A stretch of DNA of 64,000 nucleotides from an uncultured Acidobacteriota bacterium (GCA_903832055.1 CAILAC010000010.1:186001-250000); one strand, 5' to 3'. Shown: positions 41,791-50,789, counted from the first letter of the stretch. Made by a program: numbers and translations. Notes: a model not told the origin generated them from the sequence alone.

Positions 41791-42030
41791 TTTGTTATGA
41801 GATCGGGGCCACCCGCCAGTCCCCCTGACCCTTGATAACGCACCAATCCTGAAGGCATAAGTCTGACGATTTTATCTCTCAGACATCAACGCGACAACGA
41901 AGCAGTTAGATTGCGGCATCCGCACTCCCACCCTTTCTTTCAGAAAGGATGGGGCACCCACGATTGGCGGGTGACGCACGTCTGACCCTGAGTAACCGTG
42001 GGTGCCCCCGGTCTCGATTCTGAGACCGGG
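41763..42030. repeat. Palindrome-rich block downstream of the second transposase
   Basis: GGGACCGGGGGCACCC (41763-41778) is the exact inverse of the upstream copies. Then come CCACCCTTTCT/AGAAAGGATGG (41928-41952), and GGGGCACCCACG (41951-41962) with its perfect inverse CGTGGGTGCCCC (41997-42008), followed by CCGGTCTCGATTCTGAGACC. The 376-base gap 41791-42166 has no gene. The next gene starts at 42167. Confidence 0.8.
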
Positions 42031-42166
42031 GTTCCGCAATCTCCACCGCCGCTCCACTCCTTCACAAACCAAAATCCGCGCAAAGCGCAAACCCTATTCC
42101 CAGTCCCCGTACTTTGCACTCCCTACCCACCATCGGTATCCTTGAGTCGCACCCAGAAAGCGGTTC

Positions 42167-43594
42167 ATGGACCCCCTACAGCAGCTCTTCCAGCAGCACT
42201 TCCACCGCCCCGCCGAAAAAGTCACCCCGCTCCAGGGCCAGCTCGGCGGCTCCGGTCGCGCCATCGTCCGCCTCAGCAGCGGCGACCACACCGCCATCGG
42301 CGTCCTCTACTCCGTCCATGAAGAGAACCGCGCCTTCCTCGAATTCTCCCGCCACTTCCGCCGCCACAGCCTCCCCGTCCCCGAAATCTACGCTGAAAAC
42401 CTCACCCAGGGCGCCTACCTCCAGCAGGATTTGGGCGACACCACCCTCTTCCAGTTCTTGAACGCCAACCGCGACGGCGCTTCCATTGCCCCATCAGCCA
42501 TCGAAGCCTACCGCAAAGTCGTCGCCATCCTGCCCCGCTTCCAGGTCCAGGCCGGCCGCAACCTCAACTACCAGGTCTGCTACCCCCGCCCCAGCTTTGA
42601 CCGCCAATCCATCGCCTGGGACCTGAATTACTTCAAGTACTACTTCCTCCGCCTCTCCGGCATCCCCTTCAACGAGCAGGCCCTCGAAGACGACTTCACC
42701 CGCCTCTCCGACTTCCTCCTTACCGCCCCCGCCGACTACTTCCTCTATCGCGACTTCCAATCCCGCAACATCATGCTTCAGAACGGCGAACCCTTCTTCC
42801 TCGACTACCAGGGCGGCCGCAAAGGCGCGCTCCAGTACGACATCGCCTCCCTGCTCTACGACGGCAAAGCCGACCTGCCCCCCGAACTCCGCCAGCAGCT
42901 CCTCGACCACTACCTCGACTGCCTCGCCGCCTGCATCCCCGTCGACCGCGCCGCCTTCATGCAGCACTATTACGCCTTCGTCTACATCCGCATCCTCCAG
43001 GCCCTGGGGGCCTACGGCTTCCGCGGCTTCTACGAGCGCAAAGCCCACTTCCTCCAATCCGTGCCCTTCGCGCTCAAAAACCTGCGCTGGCTCGCCGCCA
43101 ACGTCCAACTCCCCATCGCTCTCCCGGCCCTGATGGAAGCGCTCGAAGCAATGACCAATTCGCAGAAACTCCAAAGCCTCTCCACCTCGGCAGAATCGCT
43201 GAAAGTTCGCATCTTCAGCTTTTCCTTCCACCGCGAGAGCCCCATCGATCCCTCCGGCAACGGCGGAGGCTTTGTCTTCGACGCACGCAGCCTCCCCAAT
43301 CCCGGCCGCGAAGAGCAGTTTCGCCAGCTCACCGGAAAAGACGCGCCCGTCATCGACTACCTCAATCAGCAGGAGAGCGTGCACCAGTTCTACTCAAGCG
43401 CCCGCTCGCTCGTGGATTCAAGCGTAAGCGGCTATCAAAGCCGCGGCTTCAAGCACCTCATGGTCTCCTTCGGTTGCACCGGGGGCCAGCACCGCTCAGT
43501 ATTCATGGCAGAGAAACTCGCAAAACACCTGCGCGGCCTCAGCGGCGTCGAAGTCGAACTCCGCCACATTGAGCTCGAAAAGATGGGCAAATGA
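42167..43594 (+). CDS. AmgK-type sugar kinase fused to RapZ C-terminal domain
   Basis: 475 residues with two domains. Residues 1-335 form an aminoglycoside-phosphotransferase-like kinase, with catalytic D196 in Y-R-D-F-Q-S-R-N-I-M and metal-binding D213 in F-L-D-Y-Q-G-G, as in the anomeric N-acetylmuramate/N-acetylglucosamine kinase AmgK. Residues about 345-475 match the C-terminal domain of RapZ: V-R-I-F-S-F-S-F, G-G-G-F-V-F-D-A-R-S-L-P-N-P-G and S-F-G-C-T-G-G-Q-H-R-S-V. In E. coli that domain binds GlcN6P and RNA. The ATGA overlap with the next gene (MurU-like) places it in peptidoglycan sugar salvage. Confidence 0.88.
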   Translation: MDPLQQLFQQHFHRPAEKVTPLQGQLGGSGRAIVRLSSGDHTAIGVLYSVHEENRAFLEFSRHFRRHSLPVPEIYAENLTQGAYLQQDLGDTTLFQFLNANRDGASIAPSAIEAYRKVVAILPRFQVQAGRNLNYQVCYPRPSFDRQSIAWDLNYFKYYFLRLSGIPFNEQALEDDFTRLSDFLLTAPADYFLYRDFQSRNIMLQNGEPFFLDYQGGRKGALQYDIASLLYDGKADLPPELRQQLLDHYLDCLAACIPVDRAAFMQHYYAFVYIRILQALGAYGFRGFYERKAHFLQSVPFALKNLRWLAANVQLPIALPALMEALEAMTNSQKLQSLSTSAESLKVRIFSFSFHRESPIDPSGNGGGFVFDARSLPNPGREEQFRQLTGKDAPVIDYLNQQESVHQFYSSARSLVDSSVSGYQSRGFKHLMVSFGCTGGQHRSVFMAEKLAKHLRGLSGVEVELRHIELEKMGK

Positions 43595-44361
43595 AGGCAA
43601 TGATCCTCGCCGCCGGCCTCGGCACACGCCTCCGCCCGCTCACCAACGACCGCCCCAAAGCTCTGGTCGAGCTCGCCGGCCATACCTTGCTCGAAATCAC
43701 CCTCACCCGCCTGCGCTCCATCGGAATCCACGACGTCATCGTCAACGCCCATCACTTCGCCGACATGATCGTCGATTACCTCCACGCCAACCGCAACTTT
43801 GGCATGAACGTCCAGGTCTCCCGCGAAGAAGACCTGCTCGACACCGGCGGTGGCATCAAGCATGCCGCACCCTTCTTCCTCCATGCCGACCGCGAAGCTC
43901 CTTTTCTCGTGCACAACGTCGATATCGTCAGCACCATCGACCTGCGCCGGATGATCCGCTTCCACACAGAAAACCGCTCCCTCGCCACCCTCGCCGCACA
44001 GGACCGCAAGACCTCGCGCTACCTGCTCTTCGACGAGCAAGGCCGTCTCTGCGGTCGCCGTATCGGATCGGCAGAGGAAGAAGCAATCGCGCAGCAGATG
44101 GAACCATCGCAAACTGCCCACCAAATCCAGGCCCTGGCCTTCTCCGGCGTCCACGTCCTCTCCCCCCGCATCTTCGAGAGTATGGACGAGCGAATCTCGT
44201 TTTCAATCATTGACACATATCTGCGGCTCGCAGCCCTGGGTGAAAACATCGCCGCCTTTCGCGCCGACGACGCCTATTGGCGCGACCTCGGCCGTCCAGA
44301 ATCCATCACCCAGGCGGCCGATGATCTAGCCCTGGGGAGATTCTCGATCGAACAGCACTGA
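43591..44361 (+). CDS. MurU-like sugar-phosphate nucleotidyltransferase
   Basis: 256 residues. The nucleotidyltransferase signature L-A-A-G-L-G-T-R-L-R-P-L-T near the start and the conserved V-H-N-V-D-I-V (metal Asp) and D-L-G-R-P-E-S-I fit MurU and related uridylyl/guanylyltransferases. Downstream of an AmgK-like kinase the likely reaction is MurNAc-1-phosphate with UTP to UDP-MurNAc, the shortcut that bypasses MurA and gives fosfomycin tolerance in Pseudomonas. An alternative is a mannose- or glucose-1-phosphate enzyme. The ATG overlaps the kinase stop (ATGA). Confidence 0.85.
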   Translation: MKAMILAAGLGTRLRPLTNDRPKALVELAGHTLLEITLTRLRSIGIHDVIVNAHHFADMIVDYLHANRNFGMNVQVSREEDLLDTGGGIKHAAPFFLHADREAPFLVHNVDIVSTIDLRRMIRFHTENRSLATLAAQDRKTSRYLLFDEQGRLCGRRIGSAEEEAIAQQMEPSQTAHQIQALAFSGVHVLSPRIFESMDERISFSIIDTYLRLAALGENIAAFRADDAYWRDLGRPESITQAADDLALGRFSIEQH

Positions 44362-44396
44362 AGCCCCGCTCAATTTAAGTCAGCCCCAAAAAGCAA

Positions 44397-44424
44397 CCAG
44401 GCCGCCAAATAACTGGCGGCCTGG
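44397..44424 (-). terminator. Terminator of the secreted EXORDIUM-like gene
   Basis: CCAGGCCGCCA (44397-44407) pairs perfectly with TGGCGGCCTGG (44414-44424), a 6-base loop. On the minus strand it is followed by TTGCTTTTTGG. It may also stop the MurU-like transcript. Confidence 0.8.
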
Positions 44425-44459
44425 AAGGTTATCGAAGTGTGCAACAGGACTCTGCAAGC

Positions 44460-46787
44460 CTATTGAAGCACCACGTCGTCGTAGAGCGTATACGACGGAT
44501 CGCCTGCGTAGTTGTCGTCATGGCTCGTCAGCGTCAGCGTATAGCTCGAACCCGCCGTAACTGCCGCAGTCAGATTCACCCACGTAGCGTTTGTCGCGCA
44601 GGTCTTGGGCAGCAGTGTTGCCGTTGTGTTCGCCGTGTTGTTCTTCAGCGTCACAGTAGCCCAGTCGTAGGTCACCGTATCCGGGCAGGTCATCTTGTAC
44701 CAGAAGCTTACCGTGGTTTTACCCGTCGGCACGCTAAAGGTCTGCGTAAAGGTGCTGTCGCCGTTGGTTGCCGTTGTCAGGCCGTCCTTCGCGCATCCTA
44801 CTCCGGTGTGGCATCCAGTGGTAGCAATCGTTTCCGAAGCGCCCGCAAGAGTCCAGCCGGTCGTTCCGCTCTCGAACCCACCATTGGTTACGCCAGTTCC
44901 ACCACCACCGCCGCCACCAGTCGTAATCGTCACGTCATCGTACAGCGTGTAGGAGGGGTCGCCTGCATAGTTGTCGTCATGGCTGGTCAGAGTCAAAGTA
45001 TAGCTGTGACCTGCTGTAAGTGGGCTGGTTACGTTGATCCACGAGGCAGACGTAGCGCAAGTCTTCGCCAGCGGGGTCGCCGTCGTGCCTGCGGTATTGT
45101 CCTTGAGGGTAGCAGTCGCCCAGTCGTAGGTGACCGTATCCGGGCAGGTCATCTTGTACCAGAACGAGACCGCCGTGGCTCCAGTGGGCGCCGTAAAGGT
45201 CTGTGAGATTGAGCTATCGCCGTTGGTCGGGCCCGTAGACCCCATCTGACTCGAGTAGGCCCCGGTATGCGCGGTCGTTGAAACCGTTTCGATCGCACCC
45301 GCTGTCGTCCAGGGGCTCAGGTTTCCGGTCTCAAATCCGCCGTTGGTAAGCGTGCCGCCACCGCCACCACCGCCGGCGGCCGTAACCGTCAGCGCCACCG
45401 TGGCAGAGTGAACCTTCGTGCCTTCAGTACCGGTCACAATAATCGAATAGCTGCCCGCTGCCACCGTCGACGCCACAGAGATGTTCACTGAGGTCCCGGA
45501 ACCAGCCGCCACTGAGGCCGAAGCTAACGTCGCCGTCACTCCTGCCGGCGCTCCAGAGAGCGCAAGCGTAACCGTTCCTGCCGCCGTCACCTGGGTCGTA
45601 GACACGTTGCTTGAGCCGGATGCGCCTGCAGCAATACTCGTTGCCGACGCGCTGATGGTGAAATCAGGCGTTGTTCCGCCCGAAGCGCCGGTATAGCTGA
45701 TGCAGTTATTCTGGGCATTCGAGAACTCAAGCTGGATCGTATACGTCTGCCCGTCCGACCCGACAAACGTGCCCTGCTGGGCGTTGCAGATATCGCCAAT
45801 TTCGCCGTTCGTGGCGTCGTACCACGCCAGCGGGGGGGCGTTCACTGTGGCAATGCCCACGTCAGCGTCCGTGATGGCTTCCGTCAACTCGTGACTTGTC
45901 ACCGACGTCATGTTGCCAAATACAGACCCCGAGTTGCCGCAGCCCGTGTCGCATCCGCTGCCCGCCTGCATATCCGGCATTACGCCGTACAAGAAGCCTG
46001 CGTTGTGAGCCGTGTTGGACGAGGTGCCGTGATACGCGCAGAAGCCACCCGCCTGGCAGCTGTTTGAACCGCCCTGCGAGATCGTCTTCCCGTGAGGGAA
46101 ATACGTCATGTAGATCGTATTCACGTTACCGCCAGCATCGTATGTCGGTGCCGGAAGATGACCAGCCGTGATCTGAGCCTGCAGTTCGCTCTGGATCTGG
46201 GCGTCTGTAATCGTTGCGCCGTTGTTAGCCGCACTCGGCGCAATGGTGTAAATACCCAAAACTGAGCCGTGTGAGATCGCCTGATTACTCGTCGTCCCGC
46301 TCAGCCCGTTGGTATGGTATTCCGTATTGAGGAAATCCACGAGCCCGCCGGTGACGGCTTGGGTAAGGAAGCTGGACATACTCGGGGCAGTCGTCGATGC
46401 GATGTGAGAGTCATACGACCCGCTACCATAGACCACGATTACAATCTGTACAGCCGAAATGACAGGCCCACCATAGTAAGTAAGGTGCGCGCCGGCAGGT
46501 GCTGACAAAGGTGACGGACGACCCGCCTTGTCCTGTCCATGCTTCGGAACGAGTGGGACAATCCTCAAGTTCGATGCAGTCCCCGTTGCGATTCCCTGCA
46601 GAGGCCCGCGGCCATGCTGCGCCTCAACCTGCGATTGAAGCTCATCCGCAGCCTGCGCCTGCGCCTGTACTACGCCAAAGCTGAGCATCGCCACGCCGGC
46701 AACGCCTAAAGCGGTCGCCCGCTTGAGTTGACACAAAAAGCTGCTGCTATCGCCACACTGGCGAACGCCGAAACGAGGGTACTTCAT
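44460..46787 (-). CDS. Large secreted EXORDIUM/Phi-1-like protein with two C-terminal beta domains
   Basis: 775 residues from the ATG at 46787, 5 bases after GGAGG. A signal peptide precedes an N-terminal domain with T-S-H-E-L-T-E-A-I-T-D, A-W-Y-D-A and E-I-G-D-I-C, a pattern of plant phosphate-induced/EXORDIUM proteins and related bacterial secreted proteins. The H-E-L-x-E might also bind zinc. Next comes an Ig-like or Big-type domain, then two near-identical copies of a carbohydrate-binding-like domain, each ending D-D-N-Y-A-G-D-P-S-Y-T-L-Y-D-D, split by Gly runs. The role is probably extracellular adhesion or polymer binding. Confidence 0.65.
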   Translation of the reverse strand: MKYPRFGVRQCGDSSSFLCQLKRATALGVAGVAMLSFGVVQAQAQAADELQSQVEAQHGRGPLQGIATGTASNLRIVPLVPKHGQDKAGRPSPLSAPAGAHLTYYGGPVISAVQIVIVVYGSGSYDSHIASTTAPSMSSFLTQAVTGGLVDFLNTEYHTNGLSGTTSNQAISHGSVLGIYTIAPSAANNGATITDAQIQSELQAQITAGHLPAPTYDAGGNVNTIYMTYFPHGKTISQGGSNSCQAGGFCAYHGTSSNTAHNAGFLYGVMPDMQAGSGCDTGCGNSGSVFGNMTSVTSHELTEAITDADVGIATVNAPPLAWYDATNGEIGDICNAQQGTFVGSDGQTYTIQLEFSNAQNNCISYTGASGGTTPDFTISASATSIAAGASGSSNVSTTQVTAAGTVTLALSGAPAGVTATLASASVAAGSGTSVNISVASTVAAGSYSIIVTGTEGTKVHSATVALTVTAAGGGGGGGTLTNGGFETGNLSPWTTAGAIETVSTTAHTGAYSSQMGSTGPTNGDSSISQTFTAPTGATAVSFWYKMTCPDTVTYDWATATLKDNTAGTTATPLAKTCATSASWINVTSPLTAGHSYTLTLTSHDDNYAGDPSYTLYDDVTITTGGGGGGGTGVTNGGFESGTTGWTLAGASETIATTGCHTGVGCAKDGLTTATNGDSTFTQTFSVPTGKTTVSFWYKMTCPDTVTYDWATVTLKNNTANTTATLLPKTCATNATWVNLTAAVTAGSSYTLTLTSHDDNYAGDPSYTLYDDVVLQ

Positions 46788-46830
46788 CATTGCCTCCGGA
46801 ATTTGCGGGAAACGCGGTTCTGATGCGGAA

Positions 46831-46838
46831 GGGGGGGG
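46831..46838. repeat. Eight-G tract in the leader of the secreted gene
   Basis: A run of eight G (C on the coding strand) about 43 bases before the start codon at 46787. The intergenic stretch 46839-47173 has no supported gene; it must hold two divergent promoters. Confidence 0.5.
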
Positions 46839-47173
46839 AGAACGATTGCCTGCGAAGAGATTGTGACTTTCGCCGCAAGCGCGTGTCAAGAATAAAGTAA
46901 TTCATTTTTATTTCATAACTGACACCCTCAATCCAGCCGTTGCCAAACGTCTCCATACAAACCCTGGAGCTCACTCCGTATTCCCTGACGCCTGCACAGA
47001 AATACCAATCCGTCCGTCAATCTGTCCTCCCCGTCCAACAATTGATCTGGCTTTGAAACTGCCGCCGGCACTCAGCGTATCCGACGCAATTACCATCACC
47101 CTCCAAAGAAATATCCAGACTTCTTCTGTCGAGTGTGAAGTAAGATCGTGTAAAGTCTTACTTTTCCAAGAGA

Positions 47174-47611
47174 ATGACGCGCCAAATCCTCATCTACGGA
47201 GCCATCGGCGGAATACTCATCACTCTGCTCAAATGGTCAGAGTACCGCTTCCTCGTCCTCGAGCATTCATTCGCCATCTACGGCGGGCTCACTGCTGCCA
47301 TCTTCGCCATCATCGGCATCTGGCTTGGCCGCAAACTCGCCACCAGCCGCCTGCCCGGCGACCCCAGGCAACCGACGCCATCGGCCTTCGCCCCCAACAC
47401 TCAAAAGCGCGACGCTCTCAACATCACCCCTCGGGAACTGGAAGTCCTTCAACTGGTCGCGCAGGGCCTGAGTAACAGCGAAATCGCCACCAGACTCTTT
47501 GTCAGCGAAAATACCGTCAAAACCCACTGCAGCCGCACATTTGACAAACTGGGAGCAAAGCGCCGCACCCAGGCCGTCCAACTCGGCAAGGAATTAGGCC
47601 TCCTGTCGTAA
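47174..47611 (+). CDS. Membrane-anchored LuxR-type transcriptional regulator
   Basis: 145 residues. Two N-terminal membrane helices (about 6-22 and 33-52, with Y-G-G-L-T-A-A-I-F-A-I-I-G-I-W-L) are followed by a cytoplasmic LuxR helix-turn-helix: L-N-I-T-P-R-E-L-E-V-L-Q-L-V-A-Q-G-L-S-N then S-E-I-A-T-R-L-F-V-S-E-N-T-V-K-T-H. It has no receiver domain. It sits 115 bases before a DUF4199 membrane protein, with which this kind of regulator is often paired. It probably senses a membrane state. Confidence 0.88.
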   Translation: MTRQILIYGAIGGILITLLKWSEYRFLVLEHSFAIYGGLTAAIFAIIGIWLGRKLATSRLPGDPRQPTPSAFAPNTQKRDALNITPRELEVLQLVAQGLSNSEIATRLFVSENTVKTHCSRTFDKLGAKRRTQAVQLGKELGLLS

Positions 47612-47726
47612 AACCCTCACTCCAACGAATGATTTCTCCTTCCAACCTCCAAAATCACCCAAAAGAATGACGACTTAAACCCCTGAACTCGCGCTATCGT
47701 GTCTTCACGCACTTTAGGAGACAACC

Positions 47727-48263
47727 ATGAAAAAGAGCATTCTCAAGTTCGGACTGATGGGCGGCATCTTTACTGCCCTCATGATGGTAGCCACCGTCCC
47801 CTTCGAAGATAAGATCGGCCTCGACCGCGCCGAATACCTCGGCTACACCCTCATCGTCCTCTCATTCCTCTTTGTCTTTTTCGGCATCCGCTCCTACCGT
47901 GAATCAGCCGGCCAGGGCCACATCACCTTTGCTAAAGCCTTCACCGTCGGCCTGGCCATCACCGTCATCACTTGCCTCTTTTACGTCGCTACCTGGGAGA
48001 TACTCTACTTCACCGTCCTCCACGACTTCATGGACAAATACGCAGCCCACATGATCGAAAAGGCCAAAGCCTCCGGAGCCTCCCATGAAGCACTCATGGC
48101 TCAACTTCAACAGTTGCAGCAATATCGAAAAATGTACGAGAACCCCCTCTACAACTCCGCCATCACCTTTCTCGAACCCTTCCCTGTCGGCCTCGCAATC
48201 ACCCTCATTTCAGCCGCCATCCTGAGAAAGAAACTCAAATCGCCCCAACCCGCTAAAAGCTAA
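47727..48263 (+). CDS. DUF4199 membrane protein
   Basis: 178 residues with four membrane helices. Conserved points are F-F-G-I-R-S-Y-R-E, G-H-I-T-F-A-K-A-F-T-V-G-L and a cytoplasmic or periplasmic loop with M-D-K-Y-A-A-H-M-I-E-K-A-K-A-S-G. The domain of unknown function DUF4199 is frequent in Bacteroidota and acidobacteria. Role unknown. An ACTTTAGGAGACAACC ribosome site precedes the ATG. Confidence 0.85.
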   Translation: MKKSILKFGLMGGIFTALMMVATVPFEDKIGLDRAEYLGYTLIVLSFLFVFFGIRSYRESAGQGHITFAKAFTVGLAITVITCLFYVATWEILYFTVLHDFMDKYAAHMIEKAKASGASHEALMAQLQQLQQYRKMYENPLYNSAITFLEPFPVGLAITLISAAILRKKLKSPQPAKS

Positions 48264-48285
48264 GCGTGCTAACGTGCTAACAGAA

Positions 48286-48654
48286 ATGTCCACGAACCTG
48301 ACCGCCGAAGCCCAGATCGACCGCGTACGCAAGCTAGCCCTTGCCCTTCCGCGCACCACTGAAAAGCTCTCCCACGGCGAACCCACCTTCTTCGTCCGAA
48401 AGACTGTCTTCGTGATGTTTGCCAACAACCACCACAGCGACGGCCACACCGCCATCTGGATCCCTGCACCCCCCGGCGCGCAGGCCGAGATGATCGCCGA
48501 AGCCCCCACTGTCTATTTCAAGCCTCCCTACGTCGGCGTCAAAGGCTGGGTCGGCGTCGAACTCACCCAGATCCCGGACGACATCCTCCTCACCCTCATC
48601 CGGCAAGCCTGGCAACTCTCTGCCCAAAAGAGCCAGGAACGTCCCCGCCGCTGA
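48286..48654 (+). CDS. MmcQ/YjbR family protein
   Basis: 122 residues from the ATG at 48286; a start at 48274 would add four. L-P-R-T-T-E-K-L-S-H-G-E-P-T-F-F-V, F-V-M-F-A-N-N-H-H and Y-V-G-V-K-G-W-V-G-V-E-L match the MmcQ/YjbR fold (CyaY-like DNA-binding-type architecture). Function unknown in most species. It is close behind the DUF4199 gene (22 bases) and may share its operon. Confidence 0.85.
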   Translation: MSTNLTAEAQIDRVRKLALALPRTTEKLSHGEPTFFVRKTVFVMFANNHHSDGHTAIWIPAPPGAQAEMIAEAPTVYFKPPYVGVKGWVGVELTQIPDDILLTLIRQAWQLSAQKSQERPRR

Positions 48655-48806
48655 ATTTCCCGCCGGCCTGAAACCCGCCCGCACCTCCCCAACCTCCATT
48701 GCGTCACGTCGAATGCCAATTACACCGCGTTCAACGCACATTGCTCCGTGTTTGAACGCCGATTGCGCTGCTAAACTCGATTGCGAAGCAATCAAGAGGT
48801 CAAAAC

Positions 48807-49877
48807 ATGATTCGAGTTGGTCTGGTTGGTTACGGTCTGGCGGGTAAAGTCTTTCACGCGCCCATCATCGACGCAGTAGAGGGGCTAGCGCTGGCCGCAG
48901 TCGTTGAGCGCAGCACCCGTAACGCCGAAAAAATCTACCCCGGCATCACCACCCACACCTCACTCGAAGCCATGCTCGATGACCCCACCATCGATGCCGT
49001 AGTCCTAGCCACCCCCAACGAATTGCACTTTCCGCAGGCAAAGCAGGTGCTGCTCGCGGGCCGCCACGTCATCGTGGATAAGCCCATCGCCGCCGCCTCC
49101 GCAGAGATTGCCGAGTTGATCGCCCTTTCCGAGCAGCAGCAGCGCTACCTCATCCCTTTCCATAACCGCCGCTGGGACAGCGACTTCCAGACTCTTCTGA
49201 AACTTTTGCACGAACAAAAACTCGGCGCTGTTGTCTCTCTTGATTCCACCTTTGACCGTTGGCGCCGCAAGCCCCGCGCCGGCAGCTGGCGCGAAGAAGC
49301 AGGCCCCAGCACCGGCATCCTCCTCGACCTCGGCACTCACCTCGTCGATCAGGCCCTGGTTCTCTTCGGGCCTCCCCAGGGCGTCAGCGCTGAAGTCCTC
49401 ACCGAGCGCGAAGTCTCGGTGATCAACGACGCCTTCACCATCCGCCTCCGCTACCCTGGGCACCTCGTCACCCTCGGCGCAAACTGCCTCTCGGCATTTC
49501 CCCGGCCCCGCTACTCAGTACGCGGCACCCGGGGCGGCTTCATCAAATGGGGCCTCGACCCCCAGGAAAACCTGCTCAAAGCAGATCCCCGCGTCATCGA
49601 AACCAAAGGCCCCCATTGGGCAGACGAACCAGCCTCCGCGTGGGGCACGCTCGCCATCGATGTCGATGACTCGATCGTGACCCAGCCTGTCAAACCAGTC
49701 CCCAGTGACTACCGCCTTTACTACGCGGCAGTCCGCGACGCCATCCTCGGCAAAGCTGCGCCCCCCGTCCCGCTCACCGACGCATGGCTCGTCGCCCGCA
49801 TCCTCGAGTGGGCACACGAAAGCTCCCAGCTCCGCCAGGAGATCCCCTGCGACTGGTCCACCGCTCCGACAAACTGA
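48807..49877 (+). CDS. Gfo/Idh/MocA-family NAD(P)-dependent oxidoreductase
   Basis: 356 residues. The N-terminal Rossmann fold has G-L-V-G-Y-G-L-A-G-K-V-F-H-A-P; the catalytic Lys is in V-D-K-P-I-A (E-K-P in relatives). The C-terminal alpha/beta domain has G-T-H-L-V-D-Q-A-L-V-L-F-G. The pattern is nearest to YdgJ/scyllo-inositol dehydrogenase-like members. The substrate is a sugar or inositol by analogy. It stands alone with its own terminator. Confidence 0.88.
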   Translation: MIRVGLVGYGLAGKVFHAPIIDAVEGLALAAVVERSTRNAEKIYPGITTHTSLEAMLDDPTIDAVVLATPNELHFPQAKQVLLAGRHVIVDKPIAAASAEIAELIALSEQQQRYLIPFHNRRWDSDFQTLLKLLHEQKLGAVVSLDSTFDRWRRKPRAGSWREEAGPSTGILLDLGTHLVDQALVLFGPPQGVSAEVLTEREVSVINDAFTIRLRYPGHLVTLGANCLSAFPRPRYSVRGTRGGFIKWGLDPQENLLKADPRVIETKGPHWADEPASAWGTLAIDVDDSIVTQPVKPVPSDYRLYYAAVRDAILGKAAPPVPLTDAWLVARILEWAHESSQLRQEIPCDWSTAPTN

Positions 49878-49887
49878 GCACACGCAA

Positions 49888-49923
49888 AAAATCCCGCATC
49901 TCTCAGGAGGGATGCGGGATTTT
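49888..49923. terminator. Bidirectional terminator
   Basis: AAAATCCCGCATC (49888-49900) and GATGCGGGATTTT (49911-49923) form a 13-bp perfect stem with a 10-base loop, A-run and T-run on either side. It serves both the oxidoreductase gene and the convergent lgt gene. Confidence 0.92.
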
Positions 49924-49958
49924 CAGCACCTTGAATTGAATGGGATTGAGCCGACTCC

Positions 49959-50789
49959 CTAAGCCGCTTTGGCCATCTCAGCGGGTTCTTTCGGCGCAGG
50001 AGTCGCTCTGCGCGCCGCCAGCCACATCAGCACCAGCCCCGCAACGATTGACCCAAGGCTCGCCAACTGCGCATTCGACAGCCCCAGAATCACGTGCGGA
50101 TTGCGCCGGATAAACTCCACCAGAAATCGCGCCACGCCGCTCAGCAACAAGTATTCGCCAACAATCGCCCCCGTTGGGCGGTTCTTTCCGCCGCGCCACC
50201 AAAGCCACCAGCCAATTCCCAGCCCGACAATCAACTCATAAAGCGGTGTCGGATGCACCCGCACTCCCGGTGGCGTCGGATCAATTCCATCAGGAAATCC
50301 CATGCCCCAGGGCAGCGTCGTCGGAATCCCGTAGTCTCCGTCGCCAGAGGTCAGGCAACCAATCCGACCAATCGCATAGCCCACAGCCGCCGCGGGAGCC
50401 GCCAGATCCAGCATCCGCAGACCCTTGAGGCCAGCCTGCCTGCCCTGCACCAGCAGCGCAATGATGCCCGCCACCAACCCGCCAAACCACGCAAACCCGC
50501 CCGTCGACCACAGCACAGACCAACCATCCGCCTGAAACTCAGCCGGCGAGTCGAGCACGTGCCATAGCTTCGCGCCCACGATTCCCGCAACGACGGTAAG
50601 GGCCACAATGCCCAGCGCATCGGCCTCGACCCGCGCCCGGCGAAAGCTCCAGTGCATCACCACAGCGCCGGACACCGTGGCCACCCAAAGCATCAGCCCA
50701 AAAGTCGGCACATCCCAGGGCCCGACCGGAATCAACCGGCCAAACAGGTTCAGTACAAAATGAATCCCGATATGGATAAAAGGCAGCAT
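49959..50789 (-). CDS. lgt: Phosphatidylglycerol:prolipoprotein diacylglyceryl transferase
   Basis: 276 residues from the ATG at 50789; a start at 50843 would add 18. Seven membrane helices. G-R-I-G-C-L-T-S-G-D-G-D-Y-G carries the family's essential Arg and the G-N/C loop; H-P-T-P-L-Y-E-L and F-L-V-E-F-I-R are also diagnostic. It adds diacylglycerol to prolipoproteins, the first step of lipoprotein maturation. Divergent from hpt. Confidence 0.92.
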   Translation of the reverse strand: MLPFIHIGIHFVLNLFGRLIPVGPWDVPTFGLMLWVATVSGAVVMHWSFRRARVEADALGIVALTVVAGIVGAKLWHVLDSPAEFQADGWSVLWSTGGFAWFGGLVAGIIALLVQGRQAGLKGLRMLDLAAPAAAVGYAIGRIGCLTSGDGDYGIPTTLPWGMGFPDGIDPTPPGVRVHPTPLYELIVGLGIGWWLWWRGGKNRPTGAIVGEYLLLSGVARFLVEFIRRNPHVILGLSNAQLASLGSIVAGLVLMWLAARRATPAPKEPAEMAKAA

